NCBI RefSeq assembly: GCF_900537075.1 | Contig: NZ_UNRA01000001.1 | Span: forward strand, 124,001 to 188,000 | Length of the DNA stretch: 64,000 nt | Source: Tropicibacter sp. Alg240-R139 | Lineage (GTDB): Bacteria; Pseudomonadota; Alphaproteobacteria; Rhodobacterales; Rhodobacteraceae | Reading direction: 5' to 3' | Shown here: positions 47,874 through 56,047 of the stretch, piece by piece | Position numbering within the stretch: position 1 is the stretch's first letter | Layout: each line of letters starts with the position of its first letter | Translations under genes and position numbers: made by a program | The notes under the pieces: generated by a model | Databases searched by the model: none | What the model saw: only the letters and a program-made list of their open reading frames with translations | Told to the model about the DNA's origin: nothing

Positions 47874-47900
47874 GGGGCCTCGTCGTTGCGACAAGGCCCC
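47874..47900. terminator. Hairpin between convergent genes
   Basis: A 12-bp stem (GGGGCCTCGTCG / CGACAAGGCCCC, one mismatch) with a three-base loop midway between the convergent DUF2269 and sulfatase stops. No T run on either side, so a weak or bidirectional terminator. Confidence 0.6.
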
Positions 47901-47924
47901 GGCTTAATGAATTTCAACTCAACC

Positions 47925-49663
47925 TCAATGCCCGGCGTTGCGCTTGGCGTTGATTACCGTCTGCTCCAGCGGGTTGTACCCTTCGGGCACCGGAACCAGG
48001 TTCACCTCTTTGGCGTAAGCGTCAAAGAATGAACGCATTTCGGCAACCCGGTCCGGCATTTCACCTGCCAGGTCGTGCAGCTCGGACAGGTCCGTTTCGA
48101 TGTCGTACAGCTCCCACTCTCCGGTACCTTTTGGATCAAGGTTCTGCATCAGCTTGAACCGCCCCTGGAACACGGCGGAAGATCCAGCCAATTCGTAGCC
48201 CACCGGGTTGTCTTCACCGCGAACGGTGTCGGCCTCCCCCTTGAACACTGGCAACATGCTGAAGCCATCAGGCGCATAGATCTCGCGGCCGTCGTACGTG
48301 CCACACGGCGTTTTCACACCGGCGACTTCCAGCAAAGTCGGCAGAATATCACGGACGTAGGCGAACTTGTCGATCTGTGCGCCCGGTGCAACCACGCCCG
48401 GAAAACGGACAATCAATGGAACCCGCAGCCCGCCCTCGGTCGAGAAGGTTTTGAAATAACTGCCCGGCACGGCCGCAGCCGCCGCCCAGCCGGGGCCATA
48501 ATCGGCATAGACGCCCTTTTGCCCCATGTCGGAAAAGTCGCCTTCGAAATCTTCGATATAGACCTTGTCATAATTGGCCTTGTACCAGTCCCGATAGGCC
48601 TCGGACAGCGGTAGCTGGTTGGGATCGGGACCGTTGTCGGCCATGAAGATCACGATGGTGTTGTCGGTAATGCCCTTATCCTCAAGGTGTTGCAACAAGC
48701 GGCCAATGTTGACATCCATATTGTCGAGCATACCGGCATAGGTCTGCATCCGCCGCGCATTGAACGCCTGTTCTTCTTCGTTCAGGGCCTCCCAATCGGG
48801 CATGCGCCAGGGTTCATAGGTGGTTTTGGCGAACTCGGGGTCCAGCTCCACGTTCGCCGAAATCAGACCCAGTTCTTTTTGCTTTTCTAAACGCGAAACG
48901 CGCAGCGCCTCGAACCCATCGTCATAAACACCGTCGTATTTGTCGATGAATGATTTGGGTGCCTGATGCGGGTAGTGCACCGCCTGATAGCCGACCCAGG
49001 CCAAAAACGGCTTGCCGTCATCCAAATTGCTGTCGATGTAGTCGATCATCGTTTGCGTATAGAAATCAGACGAGAAATAATCGTCGCTCGGCAGGCTGAC
49101 CAATTGGTCGTCCTCGGAATAGTGCACCCGGTCATAAACGGCGCATAGGGCTGTTCGACCCAGTTGTCTGCCCCGCTTTCGCTCAGCATAAACGACTTTT
49201 CGAACCCACGGTCATAGGCGATGGTACCGGGCTCGTGCCCTAGATGCCATTTGCCGGTCATATAGGTGTGATAGCCTGCGTCGCGCAGCAGGCGCGGCAG
49301 GGCAACGACCTTGTCGTTCAGATGGCCCTCGTACCCCGGCTTGCCGAACTGGTTGCCGGCTTGAATTTCAAGCATGTTGCCAAGCCCGGCCAGATGGTTA
49401 TCGACACTGCTGGTCAGCATCGTGCGCGCTGGAGAACAGGATGCACCGACGTGGAAATTGGTAAACAGCATGCCCTGATCAGCCAACTGGTCAATCGAAG
49501 GGGTTTCAATTTCGCTGCCAAAGGCGCCAACATCGGAAAACCCCATGCCATCAGCAATGAAAATTAGTATGTTCGGACGCTCGGTCTCGGCCATGACCTG
49601 ATGTGCTGCGACGGTCATCGCCACACCACTCAGCGCTGAAATAAGTGATTTAAATCGGACCAT
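47925..49663 (-). pseudogene. Arylsulfatase, broken by a single frameshift
   Basis: The 5' part (from 49663) has a signal peptide, the metal site FIADGMGFSDVGAFG and the sulfatase signature with the formylglycine Cys in GASCSPARTMLTS (Cys 76, Arg 80), then YMTGKWHLGHEPGTIAYDRG. After EQPYAPF the frame is lost around 49130-49145. The remainder continues at once in another frame from YDRVHYSEDDQLVSLPSDDY through MADNGPDPNQLP, STEGGLRVPLIVRFPG and to a normal C-terminus at 47925. One added base (for example a G in the CGTTTATG stretch) would restore a ~579-residue enzyme. It is therefore either a young pseudogene or an assembly error. It is divergent from a LysR-type gene. Confidence 0.9.
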
Positions 49664-49805
49664 TTAGGTCTCTGTACTCATGTCGTCCGGACGATCTGCC
49701 GCGGATTGACACCTTGTGACAAAATACTCAAGGTCCGGCCACAATTCGAACCACTCGTTTCAAGTGTTGGTACGCGCGTTCCGCTTTCTGCGATGAGGGT
49801 TAAAA

Positions 49806-50723
49806 GTGATTGACGTAAAGGTTTCGACGGCCGGGCTGGCCCTGTCAAAATACGGCAACTACTGCGCTGCGGCCGAGGCCATGGGCACCTCTCCGGCCAG
49901 TTTTTCGCGCTATATCAGCCAAGCTGAAAGTTTCGCTGGTCACACCCTATTCGAGCGCGGCGCGAACGATGCCCCGCCAACCCCGGCACGGCGTGATTTC
50001 CTACAGTTGCTGAGTCGGATGAACAGCGCAGCAACCCAATTCGAGGCTGGCGTGTCCCGCCTGCGCTCCAAGGGGCCGGAAACGCTCAAGATCGGTTGCG
50101 GGCCGCTCACCACGCGTACGATCATCGCGCCGATTTTGACCGACATGTTGGCGCAGACCCCTGACCTGCACGCCCTGATCAACGTGCGCGCCACCAAGGA
50201 ACCACTTGAGGCGCTGCGCATGGGCGCGCTGGATGTGGCGGTGTGTGATCTGACCCATACCCCGGACCTGAGCGATCTGGACATTCTGGCGCTGCGCAAG
50301 GAACCGGTGTCGTTTTGGGCTCGACCAGGCCATCGCTTGCATGAGGCGCGTGCGGTTTCAGTTGCAGATGTCTTTCGCGGGCCATTCATAACCGCGCATC
50401 TGCATCGTCACTGGCGTACGGCAATTGCCGGGGTGCTGGGCGGCGACCCCGAAGCTTGGCAGATCGTCGCCCAACTGCCAAAAATCGAATGCGACGACTT
50501 TGCGCTTGTGGCCGAATTGGCCTGCCGCACCGATCTGGTGGCGGCCGGCTTGCACGAGGATTTCGCGCTACACGCCAAGCTTGGTCATCTGCAAGAGATC
50601 AAGACCGTTGAAACGATGACCTGGAACATTTGCACGGCCCGTCGCAAAACCGTGGGTTTTCCAGCCCTTGACGGGTTTTGGTCTCACTTGGCTAACGATT
50701 TTGGCGCGACGAAAAGCGCGTAA
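49806..50723 (+). CDS. LysR-family transcriptional regulator (GTG start)
   Basis: A 305-residue protein with an N-terminal winged helix (residues ~9-60: LALSKYGNYCAAAEAMGTS, ASFSRYISQAESFAGHTLFE) and a C-terminal LysR substrate domain from about 90 (LKIGCGPLTTRTIIAPILTD). The GTG at 49806 has a GAGGG site. It is divergent from the arylsulfatase across a 142-base gap, the classical arrangement for control of the neighbour. The kynureninase gene downstream on the same strand is a second possible target. Confidence 0.85.
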   Translation: MIDVKVSTAGLALSKYGNYCAAAEAMGTSPASFSRYISQAESFAGHTLFERGANDAPPTPARRDFLQLLSRMNSAATQFEAGVSRLRSKGPETLKIGCGPLTTRTIIAPILTDMLAQTPDLHALINVRATKEPLEALRMGALDVAVCDLTHTPDLSDLDILALRKEPVSFWARPGHRLHEARAVSVADVFRGPFITAHLHRHWRTAIAGVLGGDPEAWQIVAQLPKIECDDFALVAELACRTDLVAAGLHEDFALHAKLGHLQEIKTVETMTWNICTARRKTVGFPALDGFWSHLANDFGATKSA

Positions 50724-50957
50724 GTTTGGCCCACTGGGGAGTGGATATCCAAAAAAGCGCAACCCAATTCAGAACAGTGAATATCAACCATCAAAGCATT
50801 GAAATAAATAAATAAATTATAAAATCTCTCTCAAATGCAGTTCCGGGTGCACTTGCAAATCCTAAGATAGTTCACACAAAAGCTAGACAGGTGCAGGGGT
50901 TCTAAGATACCCACGACCCAAGATACTTCAAGCTTAAAATACATGTGAGAGGCCATC
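50724..50957 (+). promoter_or_regulatory. AT-rich leader of kynureninase with direct repeats
   Basis: The 234-base gap is markedly A/T-rich in its middle (AAAT repeated several times at ~50801-50820). It carries AAGATA three times, at 50864, 50904 and 50920, the first two in the wider form TAAGATA. The repeats lie within 100 bases of the kynU start and could be a regulator site. No ORF seen. Confidence 0.35.
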
Positions 50958-52151
50958 ATGACCGACTTCGCTGCAACCAAGGCCATGTTCGCACTGCCCG
51001 AGGGCATGATCTATTTGGACGGCAACTCGCTGGGGCCCCTGCCCAAAGCCGCAGGCGCACGCGTTCATGATATGATGACCCAGGAATGGGGTAAGCTGCT
51101 GATCACCGGTTGGAACAAGGCCGGCTGGATGGCCAAACCCACCGATCTGGGCGATCGTGTTGGCAAGCTGATCGGGGCGGAACCCGGCAGCGTGGTGATG
51201 GGCGACACCCTGTCGATCAAGGTCTATCAGGCGGTCGCCTCGGCGCTGGAGCTGAACCCGACCCGCAAAGTTGTGCTGTCGGACAACGGCAACTTTCCAA
51301 CCGATCTCTACATGGCCGACGGCCTGCTGCGTTCGCTAGGCGACGATTATGAGCTGCGCGTGGTCGACCCCGAGGCCGTGGCCAACCACCTGACCGACGA
51401 TGTGGCCGTGATGATGATCACTGAAGTTGACTATCGCACGGGGCGCAAACACGACATGAAGGCGCTGACCGAACTAGCCCATGCCAACGGTATCGTCACG
51501 GTCTGGGATCTGGCCCATACAGCCGGGGCTTTGCCGGTGGACCTGGCTGGCTGTAAGGCGGACTTTGCGGTGGGCTGCACCTATAAATACCTCAACGGCG
51601 GTCCAGGTGCGCCCGCCTTCATCTACGTCGCGCCGCGCCTCGCAGATCAGGTGCGCCCGGCACTGTCAGGTTGGCTGGGGCATGAAGCACCGTTTGCCTT
51701 TGATCTGGACTATCGCCCTGGTTCCGGCATCGAACGCATGCGGGTGGGCACACCCCCAGTCATTCAAATGACCGCGCTGGAGACGGCGATGGACGTTTGG
51801 GACATGGCCGACATCCACGAGGTGCGCGCCAAGTCCATTGAGCTGACAGAGCTGTTCATCGCCGAGGTCGAAGCCGCCTGCCCGATGCTGAGGCTGGCCA
51901 GCCCGCGCGATGCGGAAATCCGGGGCAGCCAGGTCTCGTTCAGCTTTGAGGACGGCTATGCCGCTATGCAGGCGATCATTGCGCGCGGCGTGATCGGCGA
52001 TTTCCGCGCCCCTGATATCATGCGGTTCGGTTTCACGCCGCTCTATATTGACGAAGGCGATGTGCGCGCCGCGGTGGCTATCATCGCAGATGTCATGAGC
52101 AACAAACTGTGGGACCGCCCCGAGTATAAGGTCCGAAACAAGGTTACTTGA
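50958..52151 (+). CDS. kynU: Kynureninase
   Basis: A 397-residue PLP enzyme that cleaves kynurenine to anthranilate and alanine. The start MIYLDGNSLGPLP, the Asp segment VTVWDLAHTAGALPVDL and the Lys segment FAVGCTYKYLNGGPGAPAF (internal aldimine) are diagnostic. It ends FGFTPLYIDEGDVRAAV as in the family. No other tryptophan-degradation gene is in the window, so it may act on kynurenine from elsewhere in the genome. It converges with, and overlaps by eight bases, the TetR-type gene. Confidence 0.96.
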   Translation: MTDFAATKAMFALPEGMIYLDGNSLGPLPKAAGARVHDMMTQEWGKLLITGWNKAGWMAKPTDLGDRVGKLIGAEPGSVVMGDTLSIKVYQAVASALELNPTRKVVLSDNGNFPTDLYMADGLLRSLGDDYELRVVDPEAVANHLTDDVAVMMITEVDYRTGRKHDMKALTELAHANGIVTVWDLAHTAGALPVDLAGCKADFAVGCTYKYLNGGPGAPAFIYVAPRLADQVRPALSGWLGHEAPFAFDLDYRPGSGIERMRVGTPPVIQMTALETAMDVWDMADIHEVRAKSIELTELFIAEVEAACPMLRLASPRDAEIRGSQVSFSFEDGYAAMQAIIARGVIGDFRAPDIMRFGFTPLYIDEGDVRAAVAIIADVMSNKLWDRPEYKVRNKVT

Positions 52152-52722
52152 CGGACAAACCCGCGCCTGAGATCGCCGCCAATAGGTGCACGCGGGTCGA
52201 ATAAACTTCAAAATCAGGAGCGTGACTCTTCACGCCCTTGAGCGCTGTGGTCAGTGTCGCCGCAATCTCGGGCGCCTCGCCAGACAGATGCACACGCCCT
52301 TTCGCAACCTCGCGCGTCATCCAATCCGCATAGAGCTTTTGCAGCGCGCCTTCCCCAACGTCCACGATATCAGACGCCATGCTGGAACTCGCATCAAGCA
52401 GTTCCATTCCATGTGGCGACGCCAAAAGAGCCGCGATACCCTCGCCCTGCTTCATCATCGCCGCAGTCAGAAGTTCGGTGACCGAACCCGGTGCATTCAA
52501 GGCCTCTGATACAGCAGTCGTGGCCTTGTCATAGTGATGCTGAACAAGACTGCGGCAGATGTCTTCTTTGTTGCGATAATGCTGATATAGCGCCGGGCGT
52601 GACATGCCCGCCCCACGCGCGATGTCATCCATCGACGTCTTGCGGAACCCATAGGTCGCAAAGGCCTGAAACGCCGACCCTAGGATCGCCTGCTGCTTCG
52701 GATCACTGCTGATGTCTTTCAT
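52144..52722 (-). CDS. TetR/AcrR-family transcriptional regulator
   Basis: A 192-residue protein. The N-terminal helix-turn-helix reads TSMDDIARGAGMSRPALYQHYRNKED (residues ~27-52), typical of TetR. The C-terminal ligand domain has MASDIVDVGEGALQKLYADW. The ATG at 52722 is preferred over 52773, which would lie inside the operator region. It is divergent from the IorA/IorB-type genes with a palindrome in the shared gap, so it most likely represses them and itself. Confidence 0.9.
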   Translation of the reverse strand: MKDISSDPKQQAILGSAFQAFATYGFRKTSMDDIARGAGMSRPALYQHYRNKEDICRSLVQHHYDKATTAVSEALNAPGSVTELLTAAMMKQGEGIAALLASPHGMELLDASSSMASDIVDVGEGALQKLYADWMTREVAKGRVHLSGEAPEIAATLTTALKGVKSHAPDFEVYSTRVHLLAAISGAGLSVK

Positions 52723-52752
52723 AATATCAGCTCTGACAGTTTCTGTAAAATA

Positions 52753-52764
52753 TGTCAATTGACA
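52753..52764. promoter_or_regulatory. Palindromic operator in the TetR-oxidoreductase gap
   Basis: TGTCAATTGACA, a perfect 12-base palindrome. Further TGTCA/TGACA half sites flank it (CTGACAG near 52733-52739, ATGACAC near 52768, ATGTCAGC near 52786). The last base block is the -35 of the promoter for the oxidoreductase genes, so bound repressor would block RNA polymerase. Confidence 0.65.
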
Positions 52765-52787
52765 CAATGACACTTTGCGCTAATTAT
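52759..52787 (+). promoter_or_regulatory. Candidate promoter for the IorA/IorB-type operon
   Basis: A perfect TTGACA (52759-52764) is followed after 17 bases by AATTAT (52782-52787), about 37 bases before the first ATG. The -35 is the right half of the palindrome. Confidence 0.55.
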
Positions 52788-52823
52788 GTCAGCAATCCTA
52801 GCTGAAGCGGAGAAAAGCGCGCC

Positions 52824-53288
52824 ATGGCCACCACACTCACCATCAACGGCAAGACCCACCAGGTCGATCTGCCTGACGACGTGCCCCTGCTGTGGGTGTT
52901 GCGTGACGAGGTCGGTTTGACCGGAACCAAGTTCGGCTGCGGCGTGGCCGCCTGCGGAGCCTGCACTGTGCATATCAATGGTGAGGCGGTGCGCAGCTGT
53001 CAAACCCCACTGTCGGATGTGGATGGCCCCGTCACCACGATTGAAGGTGTCGGGACCCCCGAAAGCCTGGCCACCATTCAACAAGCCTGGATCGAAAATC
53101 AGGTGGCACAATGTGGGTATTGCCAGTCCGGTCAGATCATGCAGGCCGCATCGCTGCTGGCCGAGAACTCCGCGCCCACAGATGCCGACATTGACGATGC
53201 GATGCAGGGCAACCTGTGCCGTTGCGGCACCTATCCCCGCATCCGTGCCGCCATTCACGACGCCGCCACCAAGTTAAAGGAGGCCTGA
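52824..53288 (+). CDS. (2Fe-2S)-binding subunit of a molybdenum oxidoreductase, IorA type
   Basis: A 154-residue protein with two [2Fe-2S] domains, as in isoquinoline 1-oxidoreductase alpha and related aldehyde oxidases. The plant-type ligands are [17 protein letters not shown] followed by a fourth Cys in VRSCQTPL. The second domain has [11 protein letters not shown] and [14 protein letters not shown]. It passes electrons from the Mo centre of the large subunit, which is encoded 3 bases downstream. Stop TGA and next ATG are nearly adjacent, so both are in one operon. Confidence 0.93.
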   Translation: MATTLTINGKTHQVDLPDDVPLLWVLRDEVGLTGTKFGCGVAACGACTVHINGEAVRSCQTPLSDVDGPVTTIEGVGTPESLATIQQAWIENQVAQCGYCQSGQIMQAASLLAENSAPTDADIDDAMQGNLCRCGTYPRIRAAIHDAATKLKEA

Positions 53289-53291
53289 TCC

Positions 53292-55529
53292 ATGGGCATC
53301 GGAAAAATTCTGCGCCGTACATTCTTGATCGGCTCTGCCGCCATTGTTGGTGGTGTCGCCTTTGGTGCCTATTATGTCACCCGTCCCGCTGCAAACCCGC
53401 TAAAGCCGCGCGACGGCGAAGCTGCGCTCAACCCGTTTGTCATGATCGACCAGAATGGCGTGACACTTTTTGCACCACGCGCGGAGATGGGCCAGGGCGT
53501 CAAAACCTCGTGGGCGGCACTGATCGCCGAAGAGCTCGATGTCGATCTGGAACAGGTCAATGTTCTGCACGGACCTGCAGCAGCGGCCTATTACAACTCG
53601 GCCTTCCTTTCCGATGGCTTGCCCGGCAAAGGCTATGACAAGAGCGAGTTCCAGCACAATCTGGGCGAGGCTCTGGGTGTCATTGGCAAATCCCTGTCAC
53701 TGCATGGCACCGGCGGCTCGACCTCAATGAAGGACGGTTTTATCCGTATGCGTGAGGCAGGCGCCAGTGCGCGCGAGACGATCAAACAAGCCGCTGCCGA
53801 GCGTCTGGGCGTGGATCGAAGCCAGCTAAAAACCGAAGCTGGCCACGTAATCGCGCCAGATGGCACCACGATCCCTTACGCCGAGCTGGCTGAGGCGACT
53901 GCGACGCTTGATCCGGTTGAAGCTGAACTGCGTGACCCATCTGAGTGGCGTTATCTGGGACGCAGCCAGCCGCGGCTGGACATGGTGGGCAAATCCACCG
54001 GCACGGCCGAATTCGCCATTGACGTGCGCTTGCCGGGAATGAAATTCGCCACTGTGCGCCGCAATCCCAAGCTGGGTGGCGGGATGAAATCATTTGATGA
54101 CAGCGGTGCGAAATCCATGCCCGGCGTCGAAAAGATCGTTGACATCGGGGACGGCATTGCCGTGATCGGCACCAACACATGGTTGGTCATTCAAGCCGCC
54201 GAAGCGGTCGAGATCAAATGGGAAGACGCCCCCTATCCACCAACGACGGACGCGATTTTCGCCAAGATCGCCAAGGCCTTTGACGGATCGCCAAATTCGA
54301 CCATGCGCGATGATGGCGACGTCGAAGCGGCAATTGAGGGTGCCACTGAAATCACTGCAGATTACACCGCCCCCTATCTGGCGCATTCGACGATGGAGCC
54401 GATGACGGCTGCGGCACAGCTGGGCAGCAACGGGCTGCAGGTCTGGACGGGTACGCAGATGCCGCTCTTTGCTCAGATGCGCGCTGCAAGCGTAGCCGGC
54501 CTGGAAAGCGAACAGGTCGAGATCAACACTACCTACCTGGGCGGAGGCTTTGGTCGCCGGTTGGAGCTGGATTTCGTCGAAGTGGCTGTCAAGGTGGCCA
54601 TGGCGGTGCCTGGTACTCCGGTCCTGACCACTTGGTCGCGCGAAGAGGATATGCGCCACGACTATTTCCGCCCCGGTGCAATGGCACGCCTGCGCGGTGC
54701 AGTCAAAGGCGGCAAAGCAGTCCTGATCGACGGTCATGTTGCCGCGCAATCGCCAGTGCAGCAGGCCGTGGAGCGGATCACCGGCATGGCCGGTGGCGGT
54801 CCTGACAAGGTTCTGGTCGAAGGCTTTTTCAACCAACCTTATGCGATACCCAACTATCGTATGAGCGGCTATGTCGCTGACGTAAAGTTGCCAGTGGGCT
54901 TCTGGCGCTCGGTCGGCAACAGCTACAATGGCTTCTTCCACGAGACGTTTATGGATGAACTCGCCCATGCTGCAGGTCGCGACCCTCTGGCGTTTCGGCT
55001 GGAACACGCCCGCGACGAATGGGATGTCGCCGCCCGCTGTCTGGAAAAAGTACGTGACATGTCCGGCTGGACCGGCAAGACACCTGACGGTGTTGGACGC
55101 GGTGTTGCGATGACATACAGCTTTGGCACACCAGTGGCGCAAGTGATCGAAGTGGTGGACGAAAACGGCACCATCCGTATCAACAAGGCCTGGATCGCCT
55201 GCGACATGGGGTTGGCCATCGACCCGCATGTGGTCAAGGCGCAGATGTTTGGTGGCATGATGTATGGCCTGTCGGCAGCGTGTTTCGGTGAGATCACCTT
55301 TGACGGGGGCGAAGTGGAGCAGTGGAACTTCCCCGATTACGATGCCCTGCGGATGCACACAGCGCCGCAGGTCGAGGTCGAGGTGCTGGAAACCAACCGC
55401 TTTATGGGCGGCGCAGGTGAGCCAGGAACACCGCCGTCGATGCCAGCCCTCGGCAATGCGCTTTTTGACCTAACGGGGAATCGCGCGCGCACCCTGCCGC
55501 TAAGCCACACCTTTGATCTGCTGATCTGA
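53292..55529 (+). CDS. Molybdopterin-binding large subunit, IorB/aldehyde-oxidase type, Tat-exported
   Basis: A 745-residue xanthine-dehydrogenase-family subunit of the IorB kind. It starts with a Tat-like signal (LRRTFLIGSAAIVGGVAFGA), so the complex is likely exported as a pair with IorA. The Mo domains show APRAEMGQGVKTSWAALIAE, YLGGGFGRRLELDFVEVAVK and FMGGAGEPGTPPSMPALGNA (the active-site Glu is in GEPG). Such enzymes hydroxylate N-heterocycles or oxidise aldehydes, and some are membrane-bound dehydrogenases. No FAD subunit or cytochrome is nearby, so the electron acceptor is unknown. Confidence 0.9.
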   Translation: MGIGKILRRTFLIGSAAIVGGVAFGAYYVTRPAANPLKPRDGEAALNPFVMIDQNGVTLFAPRAEMGQGVKTSWAALIAEELDVDLEQVNVLHGPAAAAYYNSAFLSDGLPGKGYDKSEFQHNLGEALGVIGKSLSLHGTGGSTSMKDGFIRMREAGASARETIKQAAAERLGVDRSQLKTEAGHVIAPDGTTIPYAELAEATATLDPVEAELRDPSEWRYLGRSQPRLDMVGKSTGTAEFAIDVRLPGMKFATVRRNPKLGGGMKSFDDSGAKSMPGVEKIVDIGDGIAVIGTNTWLVIQAAEAVEIKWEDAPYPPTTDAIFAKIAKAFDGSPNSTMRDDGDVEAAIEGATEITADYTAPYLAHSTMEPMTAAAQLGSNGLQVWTGTQMPLFAQMRAASVAGLESEQVEINTTYLGGGFGRRLELDFVEVAVKVAMAVPGTPVLTTWSREEDMRHDYFRPGAMARLRGAVKGGKAVLIDGHVAAQSPVQQAVERITGMAGGGPDKVLVEGFFNQPYAIPNYRMSGYVADVKLPVGFWRSVGNSYNGFFHETFMDELAHAAGRDPLAFRLEHARDEWDVAARCLEKVRDMSGWTGKTPDGVGRGVAMTYSFGTPVAQVIEVVDENGTIRINKAWIACDMGLAIDPHVVKAQMFGGMMYGLSAACFGEITFDGGEVEQWNFPDYDALRMHTAPQVEVEVLETNRFMGGAGEPGTPPSMPALGNALFDLTGNRARTLPLSHTFDLLI

Positions 55530-55830
55530 GGCCCGCAAAGTGCAGACGGCAGCGCCCTTCAAAGACGGGCGCGCTCCCGCACCCGAACGACCCTGGCTTC
55601 GCCAGCACCGCTTACGGTTTTGGGCGTAGCGCCGCGCTTTGCGCGGCGCGGGCCCGCCTTTGGCCGCTGTTTCGCTCAACCAACACCGCCAGAGAAGCCG
55701 TGAAGCACGGCTTTCTCAATCAAGCACCGACAGCCGAGCGCAGCGAGGCCCGGCCCAACGGGAGGAGGTGTTTCGCAGGAAACATCGACGACGGGCGGGA
55801 GCGCCCCCGTTCTTTTGCCTCCGGGGCAAA
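55530..55830. repeat. Structured GC-rich intergenic element
   Basis: A block of about 250-300 bases with several hairpins, bounded by imperfect inverted repeats GGGCGCGCTCCCGC (55567-55580) and GCGGGAGCGCCCC (55795-55807). Inside is a perfect GCGCCGCGC/GCGCGGCGC hairpin (around 55630-55650) and an AAGCCGTG/CACGGCTT hairpin (around 55695-55713). It includes CTGCGCTCGGCTG-like and TTTCGCAGGAAAC segments that I recall as a repeat in other roseobacters. No gene is supportable. The remaining bases to 56047 contain a C-rich run (55921-55932) and the leader of the next gene. Confidence 0.5.
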
Positions 55831-56047
55831 ACCAAGGTCCGACCGTCCACGATTTGGAAACAATTGTGGCAAAATTTCGGAAAATCTCCCTGATTTCGTC
55901 AGAATGCCACCCTTCTTTCGCCTCCCCCCCCCTCTATCCCCTTCAATGGGACGGAAGGACTATCGAGAACATCCAAGAAGGCCCGTTTTGCAGAATTTCG
56001 CGGGCGCTCCCTGATTTGGGCGCGCAAGCCAAGTTAGGACCAGTACG

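Noticed and set aside
47925-49663. Programmed frameshift in the sulfatase
   Set aside because: No slippery heptamer with a downstream structure is apparent at the frame change, and sulfatases are not known to use recoding; mutation or sequencing error is simpler.
50801-50820. AAAT run as a microsatellite of interest
   Set aside because: Only a few units, in a plain A/T-rich leader; no sign of phase variation.
54090-55358. 422-codon open frame opposite the IorB-type gene
   Set aside because: Same reason: antisense shadow of a high-GC coding region with a typical His/Arg/Gly-rich translation.
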